A stretch of 52,201 nucleotides of DNA. It comes from Zygnema cylindricum. Lineage: Eukaryota > Streptophyta > Zygnematophyceae > Zygnematales > Zygnemataceae. The stretch is from contig JBBHKE010000012.1 of NCBI GenBank assembly GCA_037447655.1, positions 1 through 52,201 of the forward strand, written 5' to 3'. The notes beneath the pieces were generated by a model that searched no databases, was not told where the DNA came from, and was given only the letters and a program-made list of their open reading frames with translations. A program made the translations under genes and the position numbers. Every line of letters begins with the position of its first letter. Position 1 is the stretch's first letter. Positions 1-9,019 of the stretch are shown in pieces.

Positions 1-3000
1 CCATGGAATTTAGGGTTTTGGATTTCCTTCCCCTTTCTCCCATCCACGCCTTTTACTGCGCATCCTGTGTGCTGGCCTTCAGCTGGTGGATACCTGAGGC
101 TTCTCCCTCCTTGTCTCTCGGATTCTTGAGGTAAGAGCAACTTTCTTGCTCCTTGAAGAGGTTCCGTTTTGAAGCTCTTGATCTCCATTTCTCCTATTTC
201 TTCCTGGAATGAGATCTTCATTTCCCTTGCTGCTTTTGTTCTTGCAATAAGCTTTTGCCTGTAGGGTCTCAATGAAAACACTGATGTTAATTTTTCCTCT
301 TGGACTCTTTTTGAAACACTCACGCTTTCCGCTGTGATTTCTTTTTGCAGGTTCTTTTCCATAGGCTGCATGACCAGTTGAACTTCGGCCGTTGCCCGAA
401 TCTATGAGGATTGAGATGTGGCGAGGCTACTTGTCCTCCCAAATTTCTGTAAGTTTCCTTTCTCCCTCCTTTGAAATTCTCCACTACCTATAGTATTGTT
501 GTTTAGGGTTACGAATACCTCCTTGTAGGTCTTTGGAATTTTCTTGGCCTGAATTTCTGCCATGTTCCTTTCTTTTGCAGATTTGCTTGCTTTTCTTGAT
601 GGATTGGACTCGATTCGGGAGGTCGACTCGATGTTTACTCCCACTGTTGCCAGATTCTCGACTCCATCTTGGGGAGTTCTGGTGAATTTGTCCGCTTTTT
701 GCTGGATTTGGTGAATTCGTCCGCTTTCTACTGTCATTCATTTTCTACAGAGATGCCTAGGAGGGTTCTAAGAGCTAGTGTCATCTTTTGAAGATTTGAT
801 GAGGATCCTGTTGATGAATTTTCCTTCCTTCGTGCAAGTGTTTTCTCTCCTCCGTTTTCTGAAATGACAATTTATGACTCTATTTTTGACTCTTCCTTTT
901 CTCCTCTTCTATTTGCAGAATTTCCATCTTTCCTTTGATGTGAGAACATGTGATGTCCTCCTTGCTTGAGGTCTCGGCGGAGGGTTTGAATGCTCCAGCA
1001 TCCTGCTCGCTTCTCGGCTCCTCCTCCCTTGAGTTTTCAGATGGTAAGTTCCCACCTGTCCCGTCGTTTGTCATGCTCATTTTGTTAGTCCTTGAGCTGG
1101 CTATAATCGATTTTAATTCAGATTTTCCATTTTCCGTGGCTTTATTAGATCTACGTCTTTGAGTGTCAGCCTCTAATCTAAATTCCTTTGTGTTAGTTCC
1201 AATGTTGTTTAACTCTAACACTTCTACCCATGGTGTGTTAGTTTTATTTTTAATGATCTCTAACTCCTTTCTCCATGGTTTTGCAGGACTTTGGTCCTCT
1301 TCGACACTTGGGTTTTGTCCACGTGTGCAGTTTGTGATGGCGAGTGATGAGGTGGACTCGGAACTCTCAGTGGGTAAAGGTGGTGCTTGATTTGTGGAGC
1401 GTTCTGCCTTCGTTTCCATCATTGGTGAGGATTCGACTTCCTTACTCCTGTTGCTCTCCTCTCTGCTCCCTTTGCTGCTTTTGATGATGAGAATGAGCTT
1501 GTTAGTATCTGGACCTTTGGTTTCCGTTATATTTGTCATGCTTGTTCACAGTTGCACCCTGACTCCCTTTGCTCCCTCTTTGCCCCTCTATGTGCTACCA
1601 TGTTTTACCTTCTTGGTTGGACTTTTCTTTTGACCTCCTTATCGGTTTTCGTCTTGCAGATTGTCGTTTCTGCTGTGGTCGATGGTGCCCCTCATAGTCA
1701 CATGACGTGCTGCTGTAGCCCCATTGCTGCAACTCTTCTCATGCTTCGCATGCCTCTAACGCTTCCGCGGATTTTTGTGCCAACTGATTGGTGAGTTTCC
1801 ACGCTAATTTTTGTGAGGATCCCTGCTGTGCTCTCTTTTTGAAATCTAACTCCATACATGTGACTTCCATCTTCACCTCTTGTGTCAATCTTTTTGATGT
1901 CTGTTAAGATTTTTTCTGTTCCTTTCTTGGACTTTTTCTTACTTCGGCTTGATTTTCCTTGTGACAAGTTATTGAGTTCAGATCCGCTCGTGAGGCTTGA
2001 TTCCTTGCCGGAATCTGAATGTGGAGGTGGAATCTGAGAGGTTGGATCAGGTTGCGAGACTTGGGATCGGCGGATCAGCACGTTGTTGATCGCTCGGCTA
2101 ACCCCATGTGAGTGTTTCCCACTCTCTCTTTTTTCCATGTCCCTCCCACTTTTATGATCTCCTGTAGTGTTTTGAAATACCTGCAGATTGTTAGTCATGA
2201 GCATGAAATCTGATTTTTTGCTCCTTGTCTGATGATTAACTGCTTGCTGTTTCAGTTTTTCTTTGAAATGCCTTGCGTCCTTGTCCATCAGTTCATGTTT
2301 GGTGCTAACTTTTCCGCCACTTTCTTACACATCTGTCGGCTGCACCCATTTGCCTTGGTTATAGCCGTCCGTCATTGTGGCTTTGCTGTCACAGATGTTC
2401 TCCCTTCCCTTTGGAACCTGCTGGCAAACCTGTGCACCCCTTGCTCGGTAAGAATTTCCTCCCGGATCTGTCGTGATCTGTTTTGAGGGGTTTGTGTCGC
2501 AGCTGCATTTGATTGTTGCAGTTTCTTGCTGAGGTTTGGATTTGCCTTAGTTGTCGCCTTAGCTATCTCCAATCCTTTTGTCCATGATGTTTTGTACTTG
2601 GATGAAGTTAGACTCAACCTTGTATTTGGTGCAAGTCTCCTCCATCTTGTCATTGTCACCTGAGTGTGATTAACTAACCTTGTCTTCTCCTTTTGTCTCA
2701 CTTGCAGGTAAACTGTTGGAGCCATCAGAGTGTGTGTTGACTTTGGACACGTTTGCTGCGCTGGATTCGATATCCAACAGCAACTCCACAACGTCGTTCC
2801 ACTCCCACTGTTAAGTGTTCTGCTCCTCCAACCAGGTGAGGACATCTAGAAACTGCTTTGGTAGAGAGAGAATCAACCAACAAATCTGCGTGGCCATTGA
2901 AAAGATTATGCTTGCTGACTTTGCTTGGTCTAGTAGGTTAGAATAGTGAGTGATGTATGATTTGATGGGTGTTACATCTTTGTGGGATGTCTGAAGGATT

Positions 3001-3384
3001 TTCTTGGTTAGCTCAGTTTTCTTAGACCATGTGAGTGTGATCTGCTCCTTTGTGTTTCTAACTCAGTTGTGATCGTCCTTTGTACTTTGTGGGATCTCTG
3101 CAGCTTTTCATGTCATCACCTTCATCCTCTTTGACCATGTCGTATCGTTGACATCGTCCTTCATGGTCTCTCCTTAACAGAATGTTTGGTATTTTGTCTG
3201 AGAGGCCTGGTTTCCTATGAAACCGTTCCAATCAGGTTTTCTGTTTGCTGCATCTGCATAAGCTGCAGGAATTAGAAGTGACGTCGTTGTGGACTCACTG
3301 CTTGGATTCGCTTGCCCTCGACTCCTCTACTCTAGGCACATTGAAGACACACGGGGCACCACTTAGAGTGGTCCCATAACCTAT
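1..3384 (-). mobile_element. Degenerate LTR retroelement E, internal region (minus strand)
   Basis: Read on the minus strand, the internal region starts at 3384 with a primer-site-like GGTTATGGGACC. This is close to the GGTTATGGGCC found just inside the LTRs of the two copia families further right. Downstream (toward 1) the minus strand is a series of polar, K/E/S/N-rich open frames broken by stops and frameshifts. No protease, integrase or RT motif is visible, so only gag-like sequence is in the window and the rest would lie to the left. The plus strand is T-rich with many TTTGCAG acceptor-like strings, but these do not join coding frames. Copia-type assignment rests on the primer site alone. 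Confidence 0.45.
402..2845 (-). pseudogene. gag-like polar ORF remnants of element E
   Basis: Four minus-strand open frames (2845-2372, 2288-1698, 1539-880 and about 741-402) follow each other in different frames. All are strongly hydrophilic and rich in Lys, Glu, Ser, Asn and Gln, as expected for a gag or ORF1-type nucleic-acid-binding protein. The 2288-1698 frame ends in an Arg/Lys/Met-rich tail. I recognise no conserved domain and see no zinc knuckle (CX2CX4HX4C). The order and direction fit one decayed long ORF downstream of the primer site at 3384-3372. They could also be chance frames on the antisense of a pyrimidine-rich sequence, so the call is weak. Confidence 0.3.
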
Positions 3385-3632
3385 TAGTTTTAGGTGCTCA
3401 CTTTAGCCCTTGGCCGAGGACTAGAGTAGATAAGCCTATATGTGGCTCACAAAGGGTTTAGAGATGGGAGTAGAAAATAGATGTAGACAATAGATTGAGG
3501 CAAGTTTAAGCAACTTTAAATGGAATTATAGAAGTAGGAATTACAATTGTCTCTTAGACATTCTCTATCTTATTAAGTAGGATTCTCCTCCAATGACTAT
3601 TTGTCTAATCTCTGTGATCTCTGTAGAATGAT
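3385..3632 (-). repeat. Probable 5' LTR end of element E
   Basis: This stretch ends on the minus strand with ACTAATA directly before the GGTTATGGGACC primer-like site, the same arrangement as the LTR ends of elements A (CTCAATA) and B (GCTATA). No second LTR copy is in the window, so its length and start are unknown. The left part of a ~360 bp dispersed repeat begins at about 3633. Confidence 0.4.
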
Positions 3633-3994
3633 GTTTTCTATGAATAAAACGGTTGCACATCATTGCCTGTCAAATTGCTATGAAAGAATGTTCTAAGAGA
3701 GATAATCTCTTCTGTGGAATGTTTGCTATTTGTACATGTGCACTCCAATCTTATTGTTGAATGTGTGCATTGTGTGGTCCAATGACCACACGCCAAAATA
3801 GGTAATGTCAACCGTCGGTGGCCGCTCCCAAATATGCGTCAGAATTTCCGGCGAAAATGTCTGTCGTGGAATCGTCACTCGATTCCGTACAATTCGATTA
3901 TGTCGTCCGCACATTATCGATGATCCGATTTCCGTACACAATATCGGCGCTCTGATATCCGTAATAATATCGTCTGAGATCGCCTTAAATCAAC
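3633..3994. repeat. Dispersed direct repeat R, copy 1
   Basis: This segment is repeated in the same orientation at about 6042-6408 with only scattered substitutions. It starts with a segment that, on the minus strand, matches the end of a copia RNase H domain in the second copy. It continues through a TGTACATGTGCAC segment, and ends in a CpG-rich stretch containing TTCCGTACACAATATCGGCGCTC. Copy 1 has only the repeat, without the RNase H reading frame to its left. Confidence 0.8.
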
Positions 3995-4027
3995 ATTCCC
4001 ACTCGAGCTTGTGTCAATATTTCTTTC

Positions 4028-4153
4028 GCTCCTCGATTTCATCGAATCGGTAATATGCGGTTAGCGATTTAATGGTAATGTACTTGGCGTGCTCCTCGAT
4101 TTTTGCGAGTTGGTAATTTACGATCGGCGCTTTGATGGTAGTGTACCTGCGTA
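4028..4153. repeat. Two-copy 63 bp tandem repeat
   Basis: GCTCCTCGATTT starts a 63 bp unit at 4028 and again at 4091. The two units align through GGTAAT, GCGATTTAATGGTA/GCGCTTTGATGGTA and GTACTTGGC/GTACCTGC. I see no coding potential. Confidence 0.65.
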
Positions 4154-4476
4154 GTAATATTCCGTACACTCTGTACTCTGCAAAGTCTGAAATTTTGTTA
4201 ATACCGGGGAGAATTTGCTTCCCGTAAACTTTTGTCTGTTAGGACCACATTTGGTTCTGAAAATCCTGGCCGTCTGTGAGTGGACCATGGAGATTCGTTT
4301 TCTATTTAAGGGAATTACGCGGCTGGCGACTGCGTTCCTTGTTACTGACTCCTCATCTGGATTACATGACGTGTAATCGTTGTCGTTTGCGTGAACTTGC
4401 AAATCTAAGGTTCGCGTAACTCTTGATGAACCTCGACCGTCGATTTTACTGTCGCGAAGTGAACATGTTTCGACGT
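4154..4476. other. Intergenic or TE-derived, nothing recognised
   Basis: CpG-rich unique sequence with short open frames only. I see no protein motif, hairpin or repeat here. Confidence 0.5.
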
Positions 4477-4704
4477 CGCAAAGTGTCGCGTGACCAATTT
4501 GTTGTCGCTAGACCAATTTATGTCATTCGATGTGTAAATTTGTGGTCGCGATGACGTCGCTCGAAATAGGCGATCGTACTTTTCGTTTGTGAAGCGTCGC
4601 GTGATTAAATTGTCGTCGCTTGACCAATTTCAATCGTTCGATGCTCAAACTTGTGGCTACGATTACGTCGCTTGAATTGTGCGACCGTACTTTTTGTTCG
4701 CGCC
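4477..4704. repeat. Two-copy ~115 bp tandem repeat
   Basis: A unit beginning GTCGCGTGA at about 4477 and again at about 4594 contains, in order, TTGTCGTCGCTTGACCAATTT-like, TTCGATG, GTGGTCGCGATGACGTCGCT-like and CGACCGTACTTTT-like segments. The copies differ at many positions. A minus-strand open frame across them is probably a by-product of the repeat. Confidence 0.6.
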
Positions 4705-4876
4705 ATCGTCGCTCTCTCACAAAGGTACATGTACCGTCGCCATTGTCGCATCCATATAGTGGGAGGCGCTCTAACAACTTAGTACTTTTAGGTTTCCCCT
4801 CTGCTTTCTTGAATTCCACAGCTCCAATTTCTTCTAAGTCCTTTTCTTCTCTATCATTCTGCAAGGTGTCATAAAT

Positions 4877-4950
4877 TAGACTCTCTCTATTGTTGTTCTA
4901 CAATCGCCGGTGCAGGTGGAGGAGCAGCACTAGTAGTAGAAGTAGACATG
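4877..4950 (-). pseudogene. Start of a copia-like gag (element F, minus strand)
   Basis: On the minus strand an ATG at 4950 opens MSTSTTSAAPPPAPAIVEQQ followed by a stop. An N-terminal Ser/Thr/Pro/Ala-rich start is common in copia gag proteins. It lies just downstream of the LTR-like interval 4951-5865, with a copia pol end on the other side of that interval. The layout pol end - LTR - gag start would fit two element copies sharing one LTR. The assignment is by position and composition only. Confidence 0.3.
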
Positions 4951-5865
4951 ATACACTCTCAGAAGCTATCAAGAATCCTACCAAACAACTATTTTTAAGT
5001 GCTCACCAATTCGTATACAAGCATCCAAACCTCACAAAACTCTATCAGAATATAGAGTAGCATAAACAGTGATAACTCCCAAAGTTTCGGCACAATTGAC
5101 ACGACAACACTCAAGATATAATACTCAGAATTTTCCCAAAAACTGTCTGAAGTTTCCCAAAAACTGTCTGCAGTTTTACTACTTGGAAGTCTGGATACAT
5201 GATATGTTCTGAGTCCTAAGTCTTATACCTGTGTTGAACTGGCAACACCAGTGTACTTGAGAGGTACATCAAACCACTAAGCTACCACTAATCTGTCAAG
5301 CTACAACTGAGCTATCACAAATCTACCACTGAGTTACCCACTAAGATACCACTGAGTTCCCCACTAAGTTGACTAATATCGTATCTATCGCAGTTGCTCT
5401 ATCCTGTACATAATCACATTAAGAATATCAAGCGCTGCATTGTCCGTATGGACCATACAAAATAATCGTGGTTGCGTTGTCCTGTCTGTGTTGCAGATTC
5501 GCTGCTCTGCTGTTGCGTTGCTCTGCTGTATAGCAGCGCTGCTGCGCTGCTCTGCTGTATAGCAGTTGCGCTGCTCTGTCTGCTCTGCTGCTGCGCTGCT
5601 CTGTTGTATAGCAGCTGCGCTGCTCTGTCTGTATAGGAGCTGTGCTGCTTTGTCTGTATAGCAGCTGCGTTGCTCTGAGTCCGAAAGCTTTCCAAAAAGA
5701 CAACACTCCCCTAAAGCTTTAGACTCAGTATACCAGCGCAGCTGCGGTGATAAACTAGCGCAGCATCGCAGCATAGCAATAGAGCAATTAGCAAGTCACC
5801 CAGTCCCACTACATCACAATGGTGGATTTATCGCTGAGTGGCAGTATAGCAGTGCATCAATTCAA
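4951..5865 (-). repeat. LTR-like interval between copia pol end and gag start (element F)
   Basis: This non-coding interval sits on the minus strand directly after the RNase H stop codon and before a gag-like start. It includes CACTGAGTTACC/CACTAAGATACC-type short repeats around 5275-5365 and a GCTGCTCTG minisatellite. I could not define its ends because no second copy is present. Confidence 0.35.
5505..5682. repeat. GCTGCTCTG / TGTATAGCAG minisatellite
   Basis: About six imperfect units of roughly 25-30 bp built from GCGCTGCTCTG and CTGTATAGCAG. It makes all three minus-strand frames open (Gln/Arg/Ala/Ser-rich translations), so those ORFs should not be taken as genes. Confidence 0.8.
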
Positions 5866-6150
5866 CTATTCACTTAATCCCACTGCGTCCCTACAATACT
5901 TCAGCTTAGGAGCAGGAAGGGCTTTAGGTAGCATATCAGCAATCATTTTTGCATATGGGAAATAACATAATTTAAGCACTCTAGAGAACACTTTTTCTCT
6001 TACAAAGTGTAATCGCTCATCCATGTGCTTGCTTTTGAAGTGATGTTTTCTATGAATAAAACTGTTGCACATCATTGCCTGTCAAAATTTTTATGAAAGC
6101 TTGTTCTAAGAGAGATAATCTCTTCTGTAGAATGCTTGCTATTTGTACAT
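5866..6150 (-). pseudogene. Copia RNase H C-terminus fragment (element F)
   Basis: The minus-strand frame ending at 5866 reads FKSKHMDERLHFVREKV, then AKMIADMLPKALPAPKL. This matches the C-terminal end of Ty1/copia pol polyproteins, where RNase H ends with K-H-I-D-x-x-x-H-F-V-R-E, about 20 residues, and then D-M-L-T-K-A-L. Only about the last 65 residues are clearly readable. Upstream, at 6075-6150, the frame degenerates where the R repeat begins. Nothing of RT or integrase is attached. Confidence 0.75.
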
Positions 6151-6408
6151 GTGCACTCCAATCTTGTTGCTGAATGTGTGCACTGTGTGGTCGAATTACT
6201 ACACGCCAAAATAGGTAATGTCAGCCGTCGGTGGCAGCTCCCAAATATGCGTCAGAATTTCCGCCGAAAATGTTTGTCGTGGAATCGTCACTCGATTCCG
6301 TACGATTCGATTATGCCGTCCGTACAATATCCGGGATCCGATTTTCGTACACAATATCGGCGCTCCGATATCCGTAAATGCTATCGTCCGAGATTGCCTA
6401 AAATCAAC
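6042..6408. repeat. Dispersed direct repeat R, copy 2
   Basis: Second copy of the 3633-3994 repeat. It starts at TGATGTTTTCTATGAATAAA, which is inside the minus-strand copia RNase H frame, and ends about 70 bp upstream of the first visible SUVR exon. Because copy 2 is continuous with RNase H coding sequence and copy 1 is not, copy 2 is closer to the source arrangement. Confidence 0.8.
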
Positions 6409-6477
6409 AATGGACACCTCCTCTCTCCTCTCCTCCGCTCAACCCCCTCGTTGGAGTATAGGAGTTACAGAGTATAG

Positions 6478-6623
6478 GAGTATATTTCATTACCCATGGA
6501 TATTTCGAACGGAACGGAAAAGGTACCGATTCCGTGTGAAAATGAGGAAGGGGAGGAAAAACCGCCGTCAATTTTTTTATATATGAGGCACAGTCAGGAG
6601 AGTGAGGACGCTAAAATTGTCAA
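6478..6623 (+). CDS. SUVR: SUVR-type histone-lysine N-methyltransferase, exon 'A' (pre-SET leader)
   Basis: This is the first visible exon of a gene continuing at 7917-8253, 20577-20878 and 22787-22856. It encodes MDISNGTEKVPIPCENE, then PPSIFLYMRHSQ and EDAKIVK, which line up with the D-I-(S/T)-x-G-x-E-x-V-x-I-P ... NE ... P-x-x-F-x-Y-(I/M) leader just before the pre-SET domain of Arabidopsis SUVR1/2/4. The 3' end is set by donor AA|GTTTAAG. It leaves phase 2 and joins exon B to give KIVKSIRRIGEED, the expected length and sequence for this family. The start is uncertain: I used acceptor TATAG at 6473-6477, because an in-frame TAG sits at 6475. The ATG at 6496 could start translation, but homologues have a long N-terminus, so upstream exons are probably missing. 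Predicted role: H3K9 methylation in the nucleus. Confidence 0.7.
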
Positions 6624-6706
6624 GTTTAAGGGAGAGGGAGAGGGAGAGGGAGAGGGAGAGGGAGAGGGAGAGGGAGAGGGAGAGGGGAACAAGGGCAAAA
6701 ACTTCT

Positions 6707-6747
6707 ATATATGAAGCACGGGAGAGTGAGGACGTTAAAATTGTGAA
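6707..6747 (+). repeat. Exon-tail duplicate 2 of SUVR exon A
   Basis: ATATATGAAGCACG...GAGAGTGAGGACGTTAAAATTGTGAA matches the last ~45 bp of exon A and is followed by a good donor, GTATGAG, at 6748. It carries a 2-base deletion relative to exon A. It is preceded by ACAAGGGCAAAAAC, which recurs before copy 3. Confidence 0.75.
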
Positions 6748-6875
6748 GTATGAGGGAGGGAGAGGGAGAGGGATAGGGAGAGGCGAGGGAGAGGGAGAGA
6801 GGGACAAGGGCAAAAACTTAGGGAGGGCGAGGAAGAGGGAGAAGACGAGGGAGAGAGGGACAAGGGCAAAAAATT

Positions 6876-6922
6876 CTATATATGAAGCATAATCAAGAGA
6901 GCGAGGACGATAAGACTGTGAA
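6876..6922 (+). repeat. Exon-tail duplicate 3 of SUVR exon A
   Basis: Encodes MKHNQESEDDKTVK in the frame corresponding to exon A MRHSQESEDAKIVK, and ends AA|GTATAAAG, a usable splice donor at 6923. No length change relative to exon A from the ATG onward. No acceptor is evident in front of it. Confidence 0.75.
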
Positions 6923-7160
6923 GTATAAAGGAGGAAATGGGAGAGGGAGAGGGAGGAGGAGAGGGAGAGAGAGTGGGAGAGGGAGAGGGAGAGGAAGGAG
7001 GAGATGGAGAGGGAGAACGAGGATGTTATAGAAGTATAAACGAGGGAGAGGAAGAGGGAGAGAATAAGGGAGAGGAAGAGGGAGAGGGAGAGGAAGAGGG
7101 GGAAGGAGAGGGGGAGGGAGGAGGCGAGGAAGGAGTGGGTGAGAGGGAGAGGGGGGAAAC

Positions 7161-7210
7161 ATTCAGTATGTGAAGCACAATAGGGAAATCGAGGTTGTTA
7201 TCATTGTGAA
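7161..7210 (+). repeat. Exon-tail duplicate 4 of SUVR exon A (decayed), with a partial copy near 7018-7035
   Basis: GTATGTGAAGCACAATAGGGAAATCGAGG...ATTGTGAATTATAAG follows the same pattern, but its donor GT is lost (GAATTAT). A shorter copy, GAGGATGTTATAGAAGTATAA, lies at about 7018-7035. Confidence 0.6.
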
Positions 7211-7510
7211 TTATAAGCGAGGGGGAGGAAAAGGGAGAGCGAGAGCGAGAGGGAGAGGGAGATGGGGGGAGGGAGAGGGAGAGGGAGACGGAGGGGAATG
7301 AAAGAGGGAAGGAGTGGGAATAGGCGGGAGTGGGAGGGGGAGGGGGAGGGGGAGGGGGAGGAGGAGGGGGAGGGGGAGGGGAATGGGGAGGGGGAGAGGG
7401 AGGGGGATTGGGTGGGGGAGGGGGACGGGGATTTGGGGGGGGATGGGGAGGAGGAGGGAGATGGAGAGTGGGAGGGGTGGGGATTTGGATAGCGAGAAAG
7501 TTATCCTTCA

Positions 7511-7900
7511 CAACTTTTCTTTTTATTTTATTTCCCTTATTTACCGTCCCTTCTTTTTTTTCCCCTTCTTTTTCTTTTCCTTCCTTTTTCCTTCTCTCTT
7601 TTTTCTTTTTCCGTTCTTCGTTTTCCTCCCCTTCTTATTTTTTTCCTTCTTTTCTTTTTTCCTTCTTTTTTCCCCTTCTTTTTTTCCCTCCTTTTTCATT
7701 TTCCCTTTCTTTTTCTTTTCCATCCTTTTTCCTTCCCTCCTTTTTCTCTTTCCTTTTTTTTCTTTTCCCTCCTTTTTCCTTCCCTTCTTTTCTTTTTCCC
7801 TTCTTTTTCCTTTCCTCCTTTTTCCCTCCTTTTTCCCTCCCTTCTTTTTGTTTTTCCTTCCTTTTTTTTCCCTCCTTTCTCCCTCTTTTCTTTTTTTTCT
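7511..7900 (+). repeat. CTTTTT/CCCTTC pyrimidine tract, 3' half of SUVR intron 1
   Basis: About 390 bp of nearly pure pyrimidine directly following the purine tract. It ends just before the exon B acceptor and would serve as an oversized polypyrimidine tract. The minus-strand Lys/Glu/Arg/Gly-rich ORFs across it are composition artefacts. Confidence 0.95.
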
Positions 7901-7916
7901 TTTCGAATACGAAAAG

Positions 7917-8253
7917 GAGTATTCGTCGAATCGGAGAAGAAGACCGATGCAAATGTCTCGAAAATTGTCTTCTTTCCGAAGAATTATGCGAGTGTACGAG
8001 AGAGACTGGAGGAGTTTTTGCTTATACAGAAGATAGGAGACTTCGACCCGAGTTTTTGGAAAAAGCGGCAAAAGAGAAAACAAATGCAAAAAATTTTCAA
8101 TATTGTCACGGACAGTGTATTGTAAATGGGTCCGACCAATGTAATGGTCATATTACGAGGAGTTTTGTTAAGGAGTGTTTTTCTCTTTGTCGATGTAATC
8201 CGAAGTTGTGTGGGAACCGAGTGGTTCAACGAGGGATTCGGAATCGATTGAAG
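7917..8253 (+). CDS. SUVR: SUVR-type H3K9 methyltransferase, exon B (pre-SET zinc domain)
   Basis: Encodes about 112 residues of pre-SET. CKCLENC, then CECTRETGGVFAYT, then RLRPEFLEKA, then YCHGQC, then HITRSFVKECFSLCRC, then CGNRVVQRGI. The cysteines match the zinc cluster that precedes SET in plant SUVR proteins, and CGNRVVQRG is its typical end. The exon starts after AAAAG at 7916 with one base completing the Lys begun in exon A. It ends at AAG|GTCGGT, phase 0. Exon C then begins VFFSKGKGWG, giving RLK-VFFSKGKGWG as in RLQ-V-(Y/F)-F-x-GKGWG of homologues. The donor GTCGGT is weaker than usual. Upstream open frame into the CT tract is not coding. Confidence 0.88.
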
Positions 8254-8261
8254 GTCGGTTG

Positions 8262-8500
8262 TCTCTCTCTCTCTCTCTTTCTCTCCTCCCTCTCTCTCTA
8301 TGTATCTCTCTTTCTCTTTCTCTTTCTCTGTCTCTCTACCTACTTGTCTCTCTCTATCTGTCTTTGTTTGTCTATCTCTCTCTATCTGCCGCTCTCTATC
8401 TAGCTCTCACTCTATGTCTTCCTCTCCCTCTGCTCCCCTCTCCTCTATTGTCTTTTTCTCTTGCTCTCTCTCCCTCTCCCTCTCCCTTTCGCGATTTCTT
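8262..8500 (+). repeat. CTCTCT microsatellite at the 5' end of SUVR intron 2
   Basis: (TCTCTC)n and (TTTCTC)n runs with TATC/TGTC interruptions directly after the exon B donor. Plus-strand Ser/Leu/Phe ORFs here are artefacts. Confidence 0.9.
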
Positions 8501-8573
8501 GTCTTGTCTTGTTTTTATTACTACTTCCTTTATGTACTTTGTCTTGTTTTTCTTGTCACCTATTTGGTCTCTA

Positions 8574-9008
8574 TGTTGGAATTCTTTATTCTTCCTTATT
8601 CTCCTTTGCTCCAAACTTAGCCTTAGTCTTAGATAGCGCATGTCAGAATTCTATTTCCCGTAATCTCTCTCTCTCTACCGCAATTTCTAGATTCAGTTTT
8701 TGATTATATTTTTCAATTTAGTATCACGTATTCTCCTTTTAGATTTGATTATTTCTCTTCCTACAAAATGGCATTTAGTTCTTTCTCTTATATTAGAAAG
8801 AGTCAAATGACCCTTGGGGATCACGTAAGCTGTAGATCAGATTTCCTAGATGTCACCAGATGACATTCTCGCTTACTACTTTAGCCTTCTCTCCTTCATT
8901 GTAATACTTACCATTTTTGATTTGTTTGACAATCATCCGTTTTGCCCTGTTTTGCCCTTTTCCTATCTGTCATTTTCTTCAATTTTGTCCAAGACTTCCA
9001 ACTCAATA
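8574..9008 (+). repeat. 5' LTR of A1
   Basis: 435 bp, begins TGTTGGAATTC and ends CTCAATA directly before the primer site. It aligns with the 3' LTR at 20048-20566 and with the A2 LTRs. The gag ATG expected near its end (ATGACTTCC in the 3' LTR) is AAGACTTCC here, so the start codon is lost. Confidence 0.88.
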
Positions 9009-9019
9009 GGTTATGGGCC
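9009..9019 (+). promoter_or_regulatory. Primer-binding site of A1 (half-tRNA iMet type)
   Basis: GGTTATGGGCC lies immediately after the 5' LTR. It is the reverse complement of GGCCCATAACC in the anticodon arm of initiator tRNA-Met. The 3' acceptor end of a tRNA (reverse complement beginning TGG) is not matched. The same site occurs in B and, in minus orientation, in A2. Confidence 0.75.

Larger units (their letters stand above)
6624..7510 (+). repeat. GGGAGA purine tract in SUVR intron 1
   Basis: About 880 bp of almost pure purine on the plus strand, mostly (GGGAGA)n and (GGGGGA)n, starting 1-10 bp after the exon A donor. It is interrupted by four degenerate copies of the exon A 3' end. ORFs encoding Gly/Glu or Pro/Ser runs here are artefacts of composition. 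Confidence 0.95.

Noticed and set aside
5385-5774. Overlapping Gln/Arg/Ala-rich ORFs in three minus-strand frames
   Set aside because: All come from a GCTGCTCTG minisatellite.
6496-6714. ATG 6496 as start of a complete small protein ending in Gly/Glu repeats
   Set aside because: The first 43 residues match a SUVR internal segment and splice in phase to the next exon; the Gly/Glu tail is intron.
7541-8089. Minus-strand Lys/Glu/Gly-rich ORFs
   Set aside because: Translation of the pyrimidine tract; no conserved motif and antisense to a real exon.
7330-8403. A long plus-strand ORF (357 residues) through Gly runs, Phe/Ser runs and the pre-SET domain
   Set aside because: Only the part from 7917 matches a protein family; the rest is translated simple repeat with a splice acceptor at its end.
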